From contig JACEEZ010002677.1 in the NCBI GenBank assembly GCA_016584305.1, forward strand, positions 66,001-130,000: a stretch of DNA of 64,000 nucleotides. The letters run 5' to 3'. The position numbers and the translations under genes were made by a program. Shown here in pieces: positions 10,171-23,451 of this stretch. The notes beneath the pieces are model-generated. The model did not search any database. It was not told the origin of the DNA and saw nothing but the letters and a program-made list of their open reading frames with translations. Within the stretch, counting starts at the first letter, position 1. Each line of letters begins with the position of its first letter. This stretch comes from Chionoecetes opilio. Lineage: Eukaryota > Arthropoda > Malacostraca > Decapoda > Majidae.

Positions 10171-12624
10171 GTGTAAGGGGTTGTTGTGTGTAAGGGGGTT
10201 GTTGTGTGTAAGGGGTTGTTGTGTGTAAGGGGGTTGTTGTGTGTAAGGGGTTGTTGTGTGTAAGGGTGTTGTGTGTAAGGGGTTGTTGTGTGTAAGGGTT
10301 GTTGTGTGTAAGGGGTTGTTGTGTAAGGGGTTGTTGTGTGTAAGGGGTTGTTGTGTGTAAGGGGTTGTTGTGTGTAAGGGGGTTGTTGTGTGTAAGGGGT
10401 TGTTGTGTGTAAGGGTGTTGTGTGTAAGGGGTTGTTGTGTGTAAGGGTGTGTTAGGGGTTGTGTGTAAGGGGTTGTTGTGTAAGGGGTTGTTGTGTGTAA
10501 GGGGGTTGTTGTATGTAAGGGGTTGTTGTGTGTAAGGGGTTGTTGTGTGTAAGGGGTTGTTGTGTGTAAGGGTTGTTGTGTGTAAGGGGTTGTTGTGTGT
10601 AAGGGGTTGTGTGTGTAAGGGGTTGTTGTGTGTAAGGGGTTGTTGTGTGTAAGGGGTTGTTGTGTGTAAGGGGTTGTTGTGTGTAAGGGGTTGTTGTGTG
10701 TAAGGGGTTGTTGTGTGTAAGGGGTTGTTGTGTAAGGGGTTGTTGTGTGTAAGGGGTTGTTGTGTGTAAGTGTTGTGTGTAGGGTTGTTGTTGTAAGGGG
10801 TTGTTGTGTGTAAGGGTTGTTGTGTGTAAGGGGTTGTTGTGTGTAAGGGGTTGTTGTGTGTAAGGGGTTGTTGTGTGTAAGGGTTGTTGTGTAGGGGTTG
10901 TGTGTAAGGGGTTGTTGTGTGTAAGGGGTTGTTGTGTGTAAGGGGTTGTTGTGTGTAAGGGGTTGTTGGGTAAGTGTTGTGTGTAAGGGGTTGTTGTGTG
11001 TAAGGGGGTTTTGTGTGTAAGGGGTTGTGTGTGTAAGGGGTTGTTGTGTGTAAGGGGGTTGTTGTGTGTAAGGGGTTGTTGTGTGTAAGGGGTTGTTGTG
11101 TGTAAGGGGTTGTTGTGTGTAAGGGGGTTGTTGTGTGTAAGGGGTTGTTGTGTGTAAGGGGTTGTTGTGTGTAAGGGGTTGTTGTGTGTAAGGGGTTGTT
11201 GTGTGTAAGGGGGTTGTTGTGTGTAAGGGGTTGTTGTGTGTAAGGGGTTGTTGTGTGTAAGGGGGTTGTTGTGTGTAGGGGTTGTTGTGTGTAAGGGGTT
11301 GTTGTGTGTAAGGGGGTTGTTGTGTGTAAGGGGTTGTTGTGTGTAAGGGGTTGTTGTGTGTAAGGGGTTGTTGTGTGTAAGGGGTTGTTGTGTGTAAGGG
11401 GTTGTTGTGTGTAAGGGGTTGTTGTGTGTAAGGGGTTGTGTGTGAAAGGGGTTGTTGTGTGTAAGGGTGTTGTGTGTAAGGGGTTGTTGTGTGTAAGGGG
11501 TTGTTGTGTGTAAGGGGTTGTTGTGTGTAAGGTGGTGTTGTTGTGTGTAAGGGGGTTGTTGTGTGTAAGGGGGTTGTTGTGTGTAGGGTTGTTGTGTGTA
11601 AGGGGTTGTGTGTAAGTGGGGTTGTTGTGTGTAAGGGGTGTTGTGTGTAAGGGGGTTGTTGTGTGTAAGTGGGTTGTTGTGTGTAAGGGGGTTGTGTTAA
11701 GGGGGTTGTTGTGTGTAAGGGGGTTGTTGTGTGTAAGGGGGTTGTTGTGTAAGGGGGTTGTTGTGTGTAAGGGGGTGTTGTGTGTAAGGGGTTGTGTGTG
11801 TAAGGGTGTTGTGTTGTAAGGGGGTTGTGTGTGTGTAAGGGGTTGTTGTGTAAGGGGTTGTTGTGTGTAAGGGGTTGTTGTGTGTAAGGGGTTGTTGTGT
11901 GTTGGGGTTGTGTGTAAGGGGTTGTTGTGTGTAAGGGGTTGTTGTGTGTAAGGGGTTGTTGTTGTGTGTAAGGGGTTGTTGTGTGTAAGGGGTTGTTGTG
12001 TGTTGGGGTTGTGTGTAAGGGGTTGTTGTGTGTAAGGGGTTGTTGTGTGTAAGGGGTTGTTGTTGTAAGGGGGTTGTTGTGTGTAAGGGGTTGTTGTGTG
12101 TAAGGGGTTTGTTGTGTGTAAGGGGTTGTGTGTGTGGGTTGTTGTGTGTAAGGGGTTGTTGTGTGTAAGGGGGTTGTTGTGTGTAAGGGGGTTGTTGTGA
12201 TAAGGGGTTGTTGTGTGTAAGGGGTTGTTGTGTGTAAGGGGTTGTTGTGTGTAAGGGGGTTGTGTGTAAGGGGTTGTTGTGTGTAAGGGGTTGTTGTGTG
12301 TAAGGGGGTTGTTGTGTGTAGGGGTTGTTGTGTGTAAGGGGTTGTTGTGTGTTAGGGGTTGTTGTGTGTAAGGGGTTGTTGTGTTAAGGGGTTGTTGTGT
12401 GGTTTAAGGGGGTTGTGTGTGTAGGGGTTGTTGTGTGTAAGGGGTTGTTGTGTGTAGGGGTTGTTGTGTGTAAGGGGTTGTGTGTAAGGGGGTTGTTGTG
12501 TGTTAGGGGTTGTTGTGTGTAAGGGGTTGTTGTGTGTAAAGGGGTTGTTGTGTGTAAGGGGGTTGTTGTGTGTAAGGGGTTGTTGTGTGTAAGGGGTTGT
12601 TGTGTGTAAGGGGTTGTTGTTGTT
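10171..12624 (+). repeat. Minisatellite, 17-bp unit, about 140 copies
   Basis: Tandem array of AAGGGGTTGTTGTGTGT with frequent one-base changes (GGG, GGGG or GGGGG; one or two TTG steps; TGTGT shortened). The plus strand is almost free of C and each unit has a G run, giving very strong strand asymmetry. No open frame is meaningful. The right edge at 12624 joins directly to a coding-like fragment on the minus strand whose end reads ACAACAACAAC, so the array may have grown from that edge. Confidence 0.97.
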
Positions 12625-12821
12625 GCCGCTAACATCTGTTCGTCCGCCTCGTATTCTGGTTCAAACATATAGGGTTGGGCTCCCATCACAATCTGAGGTT
12701 CGTTTTCCTCATATTATACGCGAGCAGCGTCATTTATTTCGGTCTCAGATTGAGCATCGTACTCTAGATCTGTAACACTGACAGATTCACTGTCTGACAC
12801 CGAAGTACAATCGCTCATCAT
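12623..12821 (-). pseudogene. Coding-like fragment with QPYMFEPEYEADE motif
   Basis: From two ATGs (12821, 12818) the minus strand reads MMSDCTSVSDSESVSVTD, an acidic Ser-rich start, then one in-frame stop (TAA), then EENEPQIVMGAQPYMFEPEY before entering the minisatellite. Acidic N-termini followed by a PYxFEPE motif are known to me from invertebrate proteins annotated as 'P2X purinoceptor 7-like', often linked to repeats. The match is short, so function is not assigned. Broken by the stop and by the array. Confidence 0.35.
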
Positions 12822-12939
12822 CACATTTGCCGACAGGTGTCATAGGCAGACGACTGTTGTTTACATTCTCCGCTCCTGGTGTGACGTCATCAATAATATT
12901 CGTAGCCCTGTTGGAGGGAAGAAAAAAAAATTCGCGTGC

Positions 12940-14110
12940 TTTTTACAAAAGTTGTGTTTTTACGGAAATAAGGCATGGAAATAAATTCTTTTTGGTGGAT
13001 TAGGTGTTTTGAATGTACATTCAACATAATTAGGCAAAACAAAAATGGGTCTGGACGATTACTTTAAGCAGAGAGCAAACATCATATTCTGTGTCAAGTT
13101 CGGGAAATCAGCAATGCAGACCCTTGAAATGCTAAAGCAGGCCTTCAGCAATAAAGCAATGTGCCAAACATGTTTTGAGTGGCACTCGTACATCACGAGG
13201 GGCGGAACATCACTGGAGGATGACGAGAGGTCAGGGCTTTCAGCGAGCACCTGAAAACGTTGAAGAAATTGCACGAATCGTGTGTTAGAATCCTTGGATC
13301 ACCATCCATGAAGTTGCTGACATCAATATGTCATTTGGATCAGTTCAGGCAATCCTCATGTCATATTTGAACATGCACCGCATCGCTGCCTAGTTTGTGC
13401 CCAGACTCCTCACCCCAAACCAAAAGCAGCACTGTGTTGAAGTCTGCAAGGATCTCCTCCAACAGGCTCAGGTTGACCCGACCTTCATATCGAGGCTGAC
13501 CACCAGTGAGGAGAGTTGGGTCTGCGGCTACAACCCAGAGGCCAAACAACAGTCTTCGTGGTGGAAAAGCCCACAATCTCCAAGTCTGAAGAAGGTGAGG
13601 CAGGTGAGGAGCGCAATCAAAAGCATGTTTGTAGTTTTTTTCAACATTCGCGGGCTTGTGCGGAGCGAGTTCATCCCCCCCGGCCAGACTGTCAATGCCG
13701 AGTTCTAATGCACCGTTCTGAGGCGTCTATGGGAGAACATCGGGCACAAACGACCCGAGCTCTGGCGTGATGGCAACGGGTGCTCCAACCTGACAACGCA
13801 GCCCCTCACAGTGTGCTGAAAACATGCAAGTCTTTGGCCCACACAACAGGATCATGGCTCCCCTTCCACCCTCCTCACCAGATCTGGTTCCCTGTGACTT
13901 TTTCTTTTTCCCCCAGGTGAGGTTCAAGCCAAAGGGTCGCCACTTTAACACCGTTGAGGAGACCCGGCACAAAACTGTAGTGGTGCTTAACAACCTTTAA
14001 GACCGGGACCTCCAGGGAGCATTACAATCATGGCACAAACGCTGGAGTAGTATAGGGAACGGCGGCCAAATTTACATCAGGTATGCCGTTTGTTTTTTAT
14101 AGGTGTAGTC
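12940..14110 (+). mobile_element. Mariner DNA transposon, decayed
   Basis: The transposase start at 13045 (MGLDDYFKQRANIIFCVKFG) leads into the mariner helix-turn-helix (QTLEMLKQAFSNKAM, CFEWHSYITRGGTSLEDDER). After a stop at about 13252, pieces in other frames give MSFGSVQAIL, RLLTPNQKQHCVEVCKDLLQ and the catalytic zone. The first catalytic Asp site reads SEESWVCGYNPEAK, so the Asp is lost. The second (PDNAAPHS, about 13788) and third (VPCDFFFFPQVRFKPKG, about 13885) survive. There are several frameshifts, so it is inactive. Outer ends are approximate because I could not pair the terminal repeats. Its 5' sequence recurs at about 16605-17046 and 36845-36975, with a short MVWTITF-coding scrap near 27288. 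Confidence 0.85.
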
Positions 14111-14870
14111 CAGGAACTTATCGCACCTGGCATTGTGTTTTTAAGTGTTACTGATGCCTAACATATAAATAGATGGCGAGATATATTTATATACCTGGGT
14201 TATTGCAGTAGTGGTCTAAAGCATGTATGGCATTGATGGCAGGCCGTGGTAAGGTGAGCAGCCTTGATGTGTCACGAATCAAACTGCCGCCGGGCCTTTG
14301 CAGCCCAGCACAAGGGCGCAGCAGTGAGGCAGTCAGGAGTGACCATCAGGTGCTGATGTCTGATGACTGTCTGCAGCTGACATTGTGGACATTACAAGAC
14401 TCAATTATAATTACAGGAATACTTCTACAAATGACATGTTCATTATCATTCTTAAAAATGTGTTTATTTGAAAAAATAAACAGATGAATAAAAGTAGCTG
14501 TATAACAGCGGGCTCATCACAGCAAGCCACCGCTCTGCACCAGGCAAACTGAACACTGGGGAAAAGGTTAAACAATAAACCTGGCAATATAATGTGCTCA
14601 AACACATTTTGAATGTTACAATTTTAAGCAATATTAATTAATCTTAATGTTCTGGATAAATTTGCAGACATTCATTACTAATATTTTGCACATTAAACAG
14701 AAATAACTCAACTTTGTGAAGACCACAATAGTTAGAGCAAATAAGCATATCAATATTTGGGAAAATAGTTTGGTAGCAATATTTGTTTGAATAAGGGAAA
14801 AAACAAATGCATAAAATGTAACATTAATTTCTGTGGTCCATCCTTCTGCTTCACTGTACCCAAAAAGGAC
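14111..14870. other. Non-coding stretch, probably partly LYAR 3' UTR (minus strand)
   Basis: No element recognised. Minus-strand AATAAA is present near 14463-14468 and could be a LYAR polyadenylation signal about 400 bp past the stop. The rest is AT-rich. Confidence 0.35.
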
Positions 14871-17800
14871 TTACTCTTTGGGCAATCTAACCTTATCTTT
14901 GTACAGCACAAACTTGCCTTTTTTGTTTAATTTTTTATGCAACACGACCAATAACTCGGCCTTGGACTTAGCCTCCCCGTGGGCGGCGCAGTAGAGGGAC
15001 AGCACCTTCCTCTGCACCTTACTGACCTTCAGGCCCTCCTCGGGGGCCTCCTGCAGCACCCTCCTGATGGCCACCGACCACTTGAAGGCCGACGGCGGCT
15101 CTACGGGCGACGGGTCTTCGTTATCCTCGTCCAGGATATTATGATTTTCATTTGCGATAATACTTTCCTCTAGCGCATCCTTTTCTTTCCGTTTTTTCTT
15201 CCTTTTTGGTTCTGTCATTTCTGTGGCCTCCTCCTCTCCTGCTGGTAGATCTTTTCCTTTCTTTTTCTTCTTCTTTTTTGACTCTGTAGGTTCCACAACA
15301 GGTTCTTCTTCCTCCACGTCTCGCTTCCTCTTGGCTCCCGGCTTTGTGTCGCCGTCATTCTGTGTGGTGTGTTTATCCTTCTTGGACTTTTTACTTTGCT
15401 TCTCCCTCCTCAACTCCTTCTTTTCCCTTTTATTTAACTTTGCAATATCATCACTGCCATCTTTCTCCGCTCCATTCACTACTTGGTCACCATTTTCACC
15501 GTTGGTTTTCTTGGTGTTATTGTTTGCTTCTGGTACACTCACACCATTCTTAGCGTCAGTCACAGTGTTGGTGTCTTTGGTGTTGGCATCTTTAAATATT
15601 ACCCAGACTCGGTCCACAAGTTTTGGATTAGACACTCTACACGAGCTCTTCATGAAGTTCTGAAACAAAGAAAGTAATGAAAAATAAAAAATTTCAGACA
15701 CAATCTTGATGAAGTTAAGAAATAGTGGTTTAACAAATGGTAGACTGTCTTGGGGGAAGTAAACAACCCATCAATTACTAATCTCCATGCATTGACTCGT
15801 TAATGGTCAACCATGTATGTATATGTACGTGAAATCAGAGGTTACTATCAGTGGTCTATCATGTCTACGGTTGTCACTTTCTCACTTCCTACAGATTTAA
15901 ACATTCTACAAAGCATAGTAATTATGTCTCTGGAAGTGTCTAGCATCTTGCACCGAGCTGTTCTGCCATTTATTCAGGGTGGTTCAGAGGTGACTAGTGG
16001 ACAATGGAGGGTGGCGGTGGTGGGTGGGCTTCGGAGACACGGGAAGCCCACCCACCACCGCCACCCTCCATTGTCCACTAGTCACCTCTGAACCACCCTG
16101 AATAAATGTAAATATACTAAATAACAGGCTATACACTCACATTTCCAAAACTTAAAAAGGAACTTTCGGGCCCCAGGTGTAGCAACATGCATGGAGGGAG
16201 ACCTGTGTTTGGTGCACCGGTGGCCCGTGTGGCCACAGCCTAAAAGTTGAGTATTTTACTCGCCATGGCGAGTAAATAAATTACATGGCGGGTCAAAATT
16301 ATCTCTCCCTCGCCAGTGGCGAGTGTAAAGATATTTTTTCTACTCGTCAGTAGCGAGTGAGACAGCCCTTCACAAGGCACCCTCGCACCTCCTACGTAGC
16401 TTCAAAGCATGCCCCCGCCCCCTTGCACGGCCTCATCCTCGCACCACGTATCTAGTAGGGCTGGACGAGAACCGGTTCTGCAACCGGTTCCGCCACGACT
16501 GGCTGGGAACCGGTTCCGCCTTAACGGTTCCTCAGTAATCTACAATACATGACTTGACGGTAGCTGTCAGTAGGGAACACAGAAATTTGAAAAGTGGCCA
16601 AACAGAACAAAACGTCCATTTTACAAAAGTCGTGTTTTCACGGAAATCAGACGAAGAAATTAAATATTTTTTGTGGTGTTTGATGTTTGAATAATTTTCG
16701 TCGTATCGACGCAGCTGAGATGGATCTCCGCTGTAACCAGACAGCTCTCTCACAAACTACCCCTAGAGAGCTGTCTGCTAGTGCTTATAGTGTTGGCCGA
16801 AGCCAGCACCCCGGGAGGCGGGTTACAAACCCCCGGCTAACACCCGGTACCCATTCACTGCTGGGTGGACAGGGGCTCGGGTTTTAAGGAAACGGCCCAA
16901 CTGTTTCCGCTCCGCCCGGGGATCGAACCCGGGACTTCTCGGTTGTGAATCGAGCGTGCTACCCCTACACCACGGAGTACCCGGGGATTAGGTATTTTGA
17001 ATGAACATTCAACATACTTATGCAAAGAAAAAATGAGTCTGGACGAATACTGGAGGAACCGGTTCCCACGATTCCGAGAGCCTTTGGAACCGGAACCGGC
17101 GGTTCCAAAAAAAACTGTTCCTGCCCAGCCCTAGTATCTAGTGGGATATCAGTGTGGGAACTAATGGGCAACTCAATTGTGGGAACATCTAACTAGTTGG
17201 CAACCTGACACCACCACGCTGTGACACACATCACTCAGCAACACTGACACACACACACACACACACACACACAGTGGTGCCGAAGTCAATAACTATTTGT
17301 TAATTTTCCTCTGGCTAGTGAATTTTTTTTTTGGCTGGTAAATATTTTTAAGCACTCGCCAGTGGCTGACAGATGTATTGTACACTTTCAGGCCTGGGCG
17401 GTGATCATGTTAACCCCCTCGCATTCCATAATTGTACTTATGAATTCTTTCCAGTGGCAGCCCCTGGGAGAGGCCCTCAGAAGGTTTTTCTACGCATAAA
17501 AATGTTTACTTTCCAGTTCATTTTTCCCCCATACCAAATACTCTTATCAGTGTAAATGTTATACTATTATCTTTAGAGATGTTTGTTCTATAAGATTATT
17601 GCAGAAACAACTGTAAGGCACACAGAACAAATCCCATTATGAGACTGAATAAATGCACATAAACAGTACATTGACTTCAACTCTTCACAAGAAAAAAAAT
17701 TCTGAGACAACTTTCAACATGTTGCATAGCAAAAGAAGTGGAATGATACCAGTCTTCCATATAAACAATTTGTTTCTGGTAAGGGAGCATGACGGGAGCA

Positions 17801-20800
17801 CCGTGGAAAAAGTAGCCTAAACTAAACATTTATCGCTAAACAATCAAATGTTTTATCCATTGCATTTTTGTTTCTCGAATTTTTCAGCACTGTTTTATTG
17901 ACAACCGGTGCAATTATGAGTTTGAAATTATGTTCGTGAACCGATTTGTTTGAAAAGGGAGACGTTCGAAACCAGAGGTTTGACTGTATTTTATTTGGGC
18001 ACTACCAAAATAATGCTTACAGAGGGTTGCCAGATAATTCATTTTCAAATAATCAGCTTACTGAACACTTGCCCCCAAAAAAAGCAGATAGCGTTATTTA
18101 TCGATTTTAGGCTAATATTTTTCTGCCGCAGAGGGCCGAACGAGGCGTTACGCGTCTCAGGCGTTCCAGACATCACTTCTCGAATGACGCGTAACGCGTC
18201 CTAGACTGCGAGGGGGTTAACACTGGTGATGCATACTGGCACACAGACTGACAGTTGCACTACCCTGATACACATCTTACCCTGAATTTGCCCTCCTTGC
18301 GGGGAATGTTGGAGTGCTGCATGATGCTCTGCAGCAAGTCCCGCAGCTGGGGCTCCATGTGCTTAGAGGTGGCAACCTTCTCTTTGATCTTTTCAACCCA
18401 TTCCTCTTGTTTCTTCTCTCCTTTATTCTCCTTGGAGACATAGTTGTTTCCTCCATACTTCTCGTTCTCTGTGATGCATTTCAGATGGCCGGCATAGTCT
18501 TCCCCCCTGAGGACAAGTACCCAGGAGGTTAGGGAGCCCAGGCACTGCAGGCACAGTCTCTACACGCTCACACACACACAAACACAATCATGAAATTTAT
18601 TAACCCTCTCACGCACGAAAAGTTTAATAAGTTTTTCCGTCCACTGCGACATCCGTCTTATGCTCCCTGAGGGGCCCCGCGAAATGGCCTGACTGCGGCG
18701 AATTATTTTTTTATGTTATCAATTTCACCAACGTGTATTCTTTTTTCCTGTCATTATTATATATCATTGGTTTTGCAAGATATTATTCTGCCTTATGAAA
18801 GAAAAAAATAACAAGAAATGCAAATAAATAGCGGAATTTACCAACTCCGAAAAAATATTGAGTAAAGAGAAATAAGAAATACTTACGTTCACCACTTCGT
18901 AGCTCGAAACTTCCTGAGTCAACTTTTTATGGTTTATATGCCAATAAAGGTGGATTTTTATGAGGATTCCAACGCTACCATTATAATTTTCATATGGCCA
19001 GTACGGCCAGCTCGGGACACGTTTTAAAGGGACGACAAACCGCGCGCACAGGCTGCCTGCTGAGTGGAAACTGAGACACAAACCCTTATCATTTCACATC
19101 CACTCACACGAGAGTTGGCAATTAGTTTATTTTATAGGTCTAGCTTGGATCTTTAACGCAGAAAATTTTGACACAATTCTGATAAATACTTTATTTTTGG
19201 CGAATTTTTAACAGTTTTTTGACGCAATTCGCGTCAAAAGCTCAGATTGCAGACGGGCCCGTTTAGACGCATCGCGTCACCGTGCGTGAGAGGGTTAATA
19301 AAGAAATGAGTCACATTTAGATATAATGCAGAGGATTATTATGAACCAGCGGTATAATTCACTTGCTCAATTTTGTTCATAATAACCATGAGTTATGTCT
19401 GGGCTGCCAGCAGTCATTACTGTCTTATATGAGGAAAAAATACTTTAACAAAATCTTTCACTTATGCCATTACACAATAACATGCCACATTATAAAAGTA
19501 TCACAGTGTTTGTTTGTTTTTATGCTAATGGAAATATAATTATGTTCCCCAGCCTTCCTGAAAATAAAATATACAAACATAAATTACAAAATGAAGTTAC
19601 TTTGTAAAATGTTTCCTCTGTTGACATATCTGCCCTGACAACGTGCTCACAGTTGTCAGGGAGCATTGGCGCCGCAGTGCAGGCAATCTGCTGCTACAGG
19701 TTCACAATCTTTTATCCAAAATTCTGAAAACCGAAAAACTCCGAAAACCGAACATTTTTTCCAGACTATCTGTCGTCTGCATACCAAAGCTCGCGTTTGG
19801 TGCCAAACTTGACCAGAAATGCCCAACGTTCAACCCAGGACACGCAGTGTTGTCTCAGTGCTCCTACCAGTCAGACGCACGTCGCTCTGCTGCTCACGGA
19901 TACATATTTTGTTAATTTTTGCAATTTTTTTTACTTTGAAGACTGTGAAAATGTCAAAAAGAGCTGCAAATTCCCCTATGGATAACAGTGAGAAGCAGAA
20001 AAGGAAGCGCCTGTCATTATAGATAGCACAGAAAGTAGAGTTATTACAGAAACTTGATCGTGTGTACATGTATCAGTGTCCATGAGATTATGGCAGTTTA
20101 TTCAATCAAAGAGAGATTGCTTAGACAGAAACCTGTTAATGAAACAAATGACACTGGAGGAAGTCTTTAAAAAGGCCGTCTCTCGTAGTGCTGCTGAACT
20201 TGAGAATCCTGTTCCTGGCCCATCATCAGATGTCCAACTCCAACCCGAAGACGATGGTCACCATAACAACGATGACTACATTGATTCTCCAGAATCCTCA
20301 AACTAGTTGTTTTGTGCTTTTACTGCATGTAAGTATATTTTCTTGTGTTTAGCTTAGTTTGAGCCAGTTTATGTTTAAAGTTTTATTTAATGTTTTATCT
20401 TTTTTTATTATTTATTCGGGGGATTCAAGAATCCCCGAGCAGGACACCTAAGGCCGTGTAGCCCCGCTAGGGTGACAAGAGAGTGCTGCCACCTTCGCCG
20501 AGTAACTGCCGGGATTGAGGCACAAACTCGCGACCTTGTGGCCACGAGCCGAGCACTCTACCGCTGAGCCACCCGTTCCCCTTGTAATGTTTTATCTAAA
20601 AAGCGTTAAAATCTACGCTAAATATCTTCCATTCTGAAATCCGAAAAATTACGAAATCCGAAAAGTGTCTGGTCCCAAGGTTTTCGGATAAGAGATTGTG
20701 AACCTGTAGTAAGAACAGGATTTTTTCAACGCTTGACCTTTTAGCACCTGTATCTACTTCCTTTGATATACAGGAAATGAGCTACACTCGTGGGGTTCCA

Positions 20801-23419
20801 TCTCCATGCATTTAGTTAATCTTAACTAAACTAAAATCATGATCACTATTGGCATTTCCTATCTCACTGTCCAAGTTATTCCACATCAATACAACGCTGA
20901 GGAAACCTGTACTGTGCTTTTTATGTCCTTCAAGTATTTTGTGTTCAGCTTCCTTCCATGTGCTCTTGTGGCTCCTACATCCCACACACACACACAACAC
21001 ACACACACACACCTTCTTTGTGAATTCTTTGCAAGGCCGATACAGCTCTATGCATCGCTATCCAGTCTCCTCATTATGCAGGCTGTTCTCTTGAGGGCTC
21101 CCAGGGGTTGGCTCTGTAAGTTGTCACACGAGGGCTCTGATTTGCCCCTCACCCACGATGGCACCAGGAAGGATTTCTATAATGACGCCCGTGCCGATCA
21201 GGAGGCTCGTACCGCCCTCTGTCGCCCAATGCACTCGCCATAGAAGGCAATAGTTGATAGGCACCGTGTGGGAAGTCTTTGGCCACTCGACATCGGAAGA
21301 AAGATCTTGCTCCCAGCAGGACTTGAACTCGGGACCCCAAGCTCATTACTACTAAGCCTGCACATTTATGGTGTTCTTATCTTGAGCCGTGTTCATTGCA
21401 GCCTATGCTGGGTGACCCATCACAGGTGTGACACACAAGCCAGACAATGTAATGCTTGTCCACCACGGCTCAGACCCAACAACCTACCTGAAAACTATTG
21501 TACTAAGTTCCTATCTAGCTAGGCTTTACTGTCAAGGTTTTGTCTCTAAAAATTAGTCATTTCTAAATTGCGTTGGTAAACTTTTTCAATACAATAACAA
21601 CCCTTGACATCCTGAGCAAAGTGTTGAAATATCCTCCATCCCATAGCTGAGCTCTACACAAAGCACAGCACTCTGAGGTGGCTTGGTCATACAGACAGAA
21701 AGGCAGAAAGTGAGATGACCGAGAGAGTATGTATGAGTGTAGTGCATGCGGTGGGTAGTACAGGACTGCCTCCAGTGCAAGGGGAGGACAGAGGGCTTGA
21801 GAATGTGAGAGAAAGGGCAAGAGAAGAATAAGGGTTAGAACATGCAAGGGGGGAATGCAAGGACAGGAATAAATGAAGACATTATTATCGTCATGCCCTA
21901 GACTACGGGTTCTTTACCTGGGGGTGCGAGACCAACCTCTTGGGGGTGCCAGATGCTATGATAGACCACATCATTATATATTTGGGAACAATGGTGTAGC
22001 TATTAGCTAGGTATCTATCAACGGGGGCACAGCTGTATAGGGGGGGGGGGCACTATGGCAAGGGGCATTAGCTCAGGGGCATTCTGATACCACATAGAAG
22101 GGTATATCGTCAGTCAAAGGTCCAAGCGTATTATGGCAGCCATGGCCAGTGGGGGGGAGGGGGGGAACTCCGAATTTTCATGGGGGGGGGGGGGGGGGGG
22201 CGTTCCCTCCCGTAGCTACGCCACTGGCCATAGCTGATCTGACGTTATATAAGGCAGAAAGATAACGAGGCAACAGCCATTACTTTGCAAAGAGGACCAA
22301 ACAACCTCAAATCACACGTAAGCTCTCACTCCCTCCCTCTCCCACTCACAGAAGTGCCGCCAGGACATGGTGACTGGGGTGGCCAAGGTTGGACACAGAT
22401 CTTGTGTGGGGTGGCCAGGGCATAGCCATTAAAAAGAAATGGTTGAATTTTCATTAGACCTCTGACTCAGATCTGGGGTGGCCGCCTAGCTCCGCCACTG
22501 CCCACTCCTTCCTTTCCTCTCTCCCCCACTCCCCCACTTTCTCTCTCTATTACCTTAAGCTGCAGAAATATGAAGAAAAGCAACAAAATAAAGTGTTGTT
22601 TGGCCAAAAAATTATCCTTTTCCTCCTCCCATCTGCCTGCACACACCCTGCTTCCTCGCTGGCTCGCTCTCGACTGTCGCTCATACCGGATTACTCAAGG
22701 AACTCAACACTGCTTCGAAACACTAAACCTTTCCCTTATTTCCTTCCCACGCCGACCTGTTGACTTTTGACCAATAATTCTTGACCTGTAACCAGAACTG
22801 GGCAGTATTTAAATACATTTGTAAAATATTATGTGTCCAGCAGTGAAAGGGTTAAATACGTATTTAAATAAATGTGTTGTATTTAGAAATGCATTTATAA
22901 ATACAATGGTTGTCATGTATTTAAATACTCATAATATAAAAGTGTAAATACTTTTTTATCAGTTAATTTGCCATAAACCCGCCCAACTATCTGGCAACCC
23001 TGATGTTACAGTGACCAGTGTTTCCACTTTCAAGGAAATTTCCTTATTTTAAGGAAATTTAGGCCTGAGAAGGAAATTTCTAAGGAAACTCAAAATCTAA
23101 GGAAATCCCTAAAGAATTATTTTTTTCGGACATGTTGATATTTATGTGTATTCAAAATGTATTTACAAATGTATTCAAATACAATTGATGTATTTAGTAT
23201 TTAAATACATTCGTAAATTGTATTTAGTATTTAAATACATTTCTCCCATGTATTTAGTATTTAAATACATTCAATGTATTTAGTATTTAAATACATTTCT
23301 CCCATGTATTTAGTATTTAAATACATTCAATGTATTTAGTATTTAAATACAGGAGAACCTCGTTTAACCGGCATTTAAAACAACGGCAGCCTCAAAACAA
23401 CGGCACTAATCGACCCAGG

Positions 23420-23451
<32 letters not shown>

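Larger units (their letters stand above)
16456..17133. mobile_element. hAT-type MITE with 8-bp target duplication
   Basis: Begins TAGGGCTGGACGAGAACCGG and ends GTTCCTGCCCAGCCCTA, imperfect inverted repeats rich in AACCGG/CCGGTT. The flanking 8 bases GTATCTAG are identical on both sides (16448-16455 and 17134-17141), the duplication length of the hAT superfamily. There is no hAT transposase. The interior holds mariner 5' sequence (about 16605-16690 and 16985-17046) split by a SINE of family B. Confidence 0.88.

Noticed and set aside
10171..12624. CRISPR-like array of regular repeats
   Set aside because: Direct tandem units without unique spacers, in a eukaryotic context; it is a minisatellite.
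13045..14000. Active mariner transposase
   Set aside because: Several frameshifts and stops, and the first catalytic Asp is lost.
15223..15663. Plus-strand Ser/Phe-rich frame opposite the LYAR last exon
   Set aside because: Antisense shadow of the Lys/Glu-rich LYAR region.
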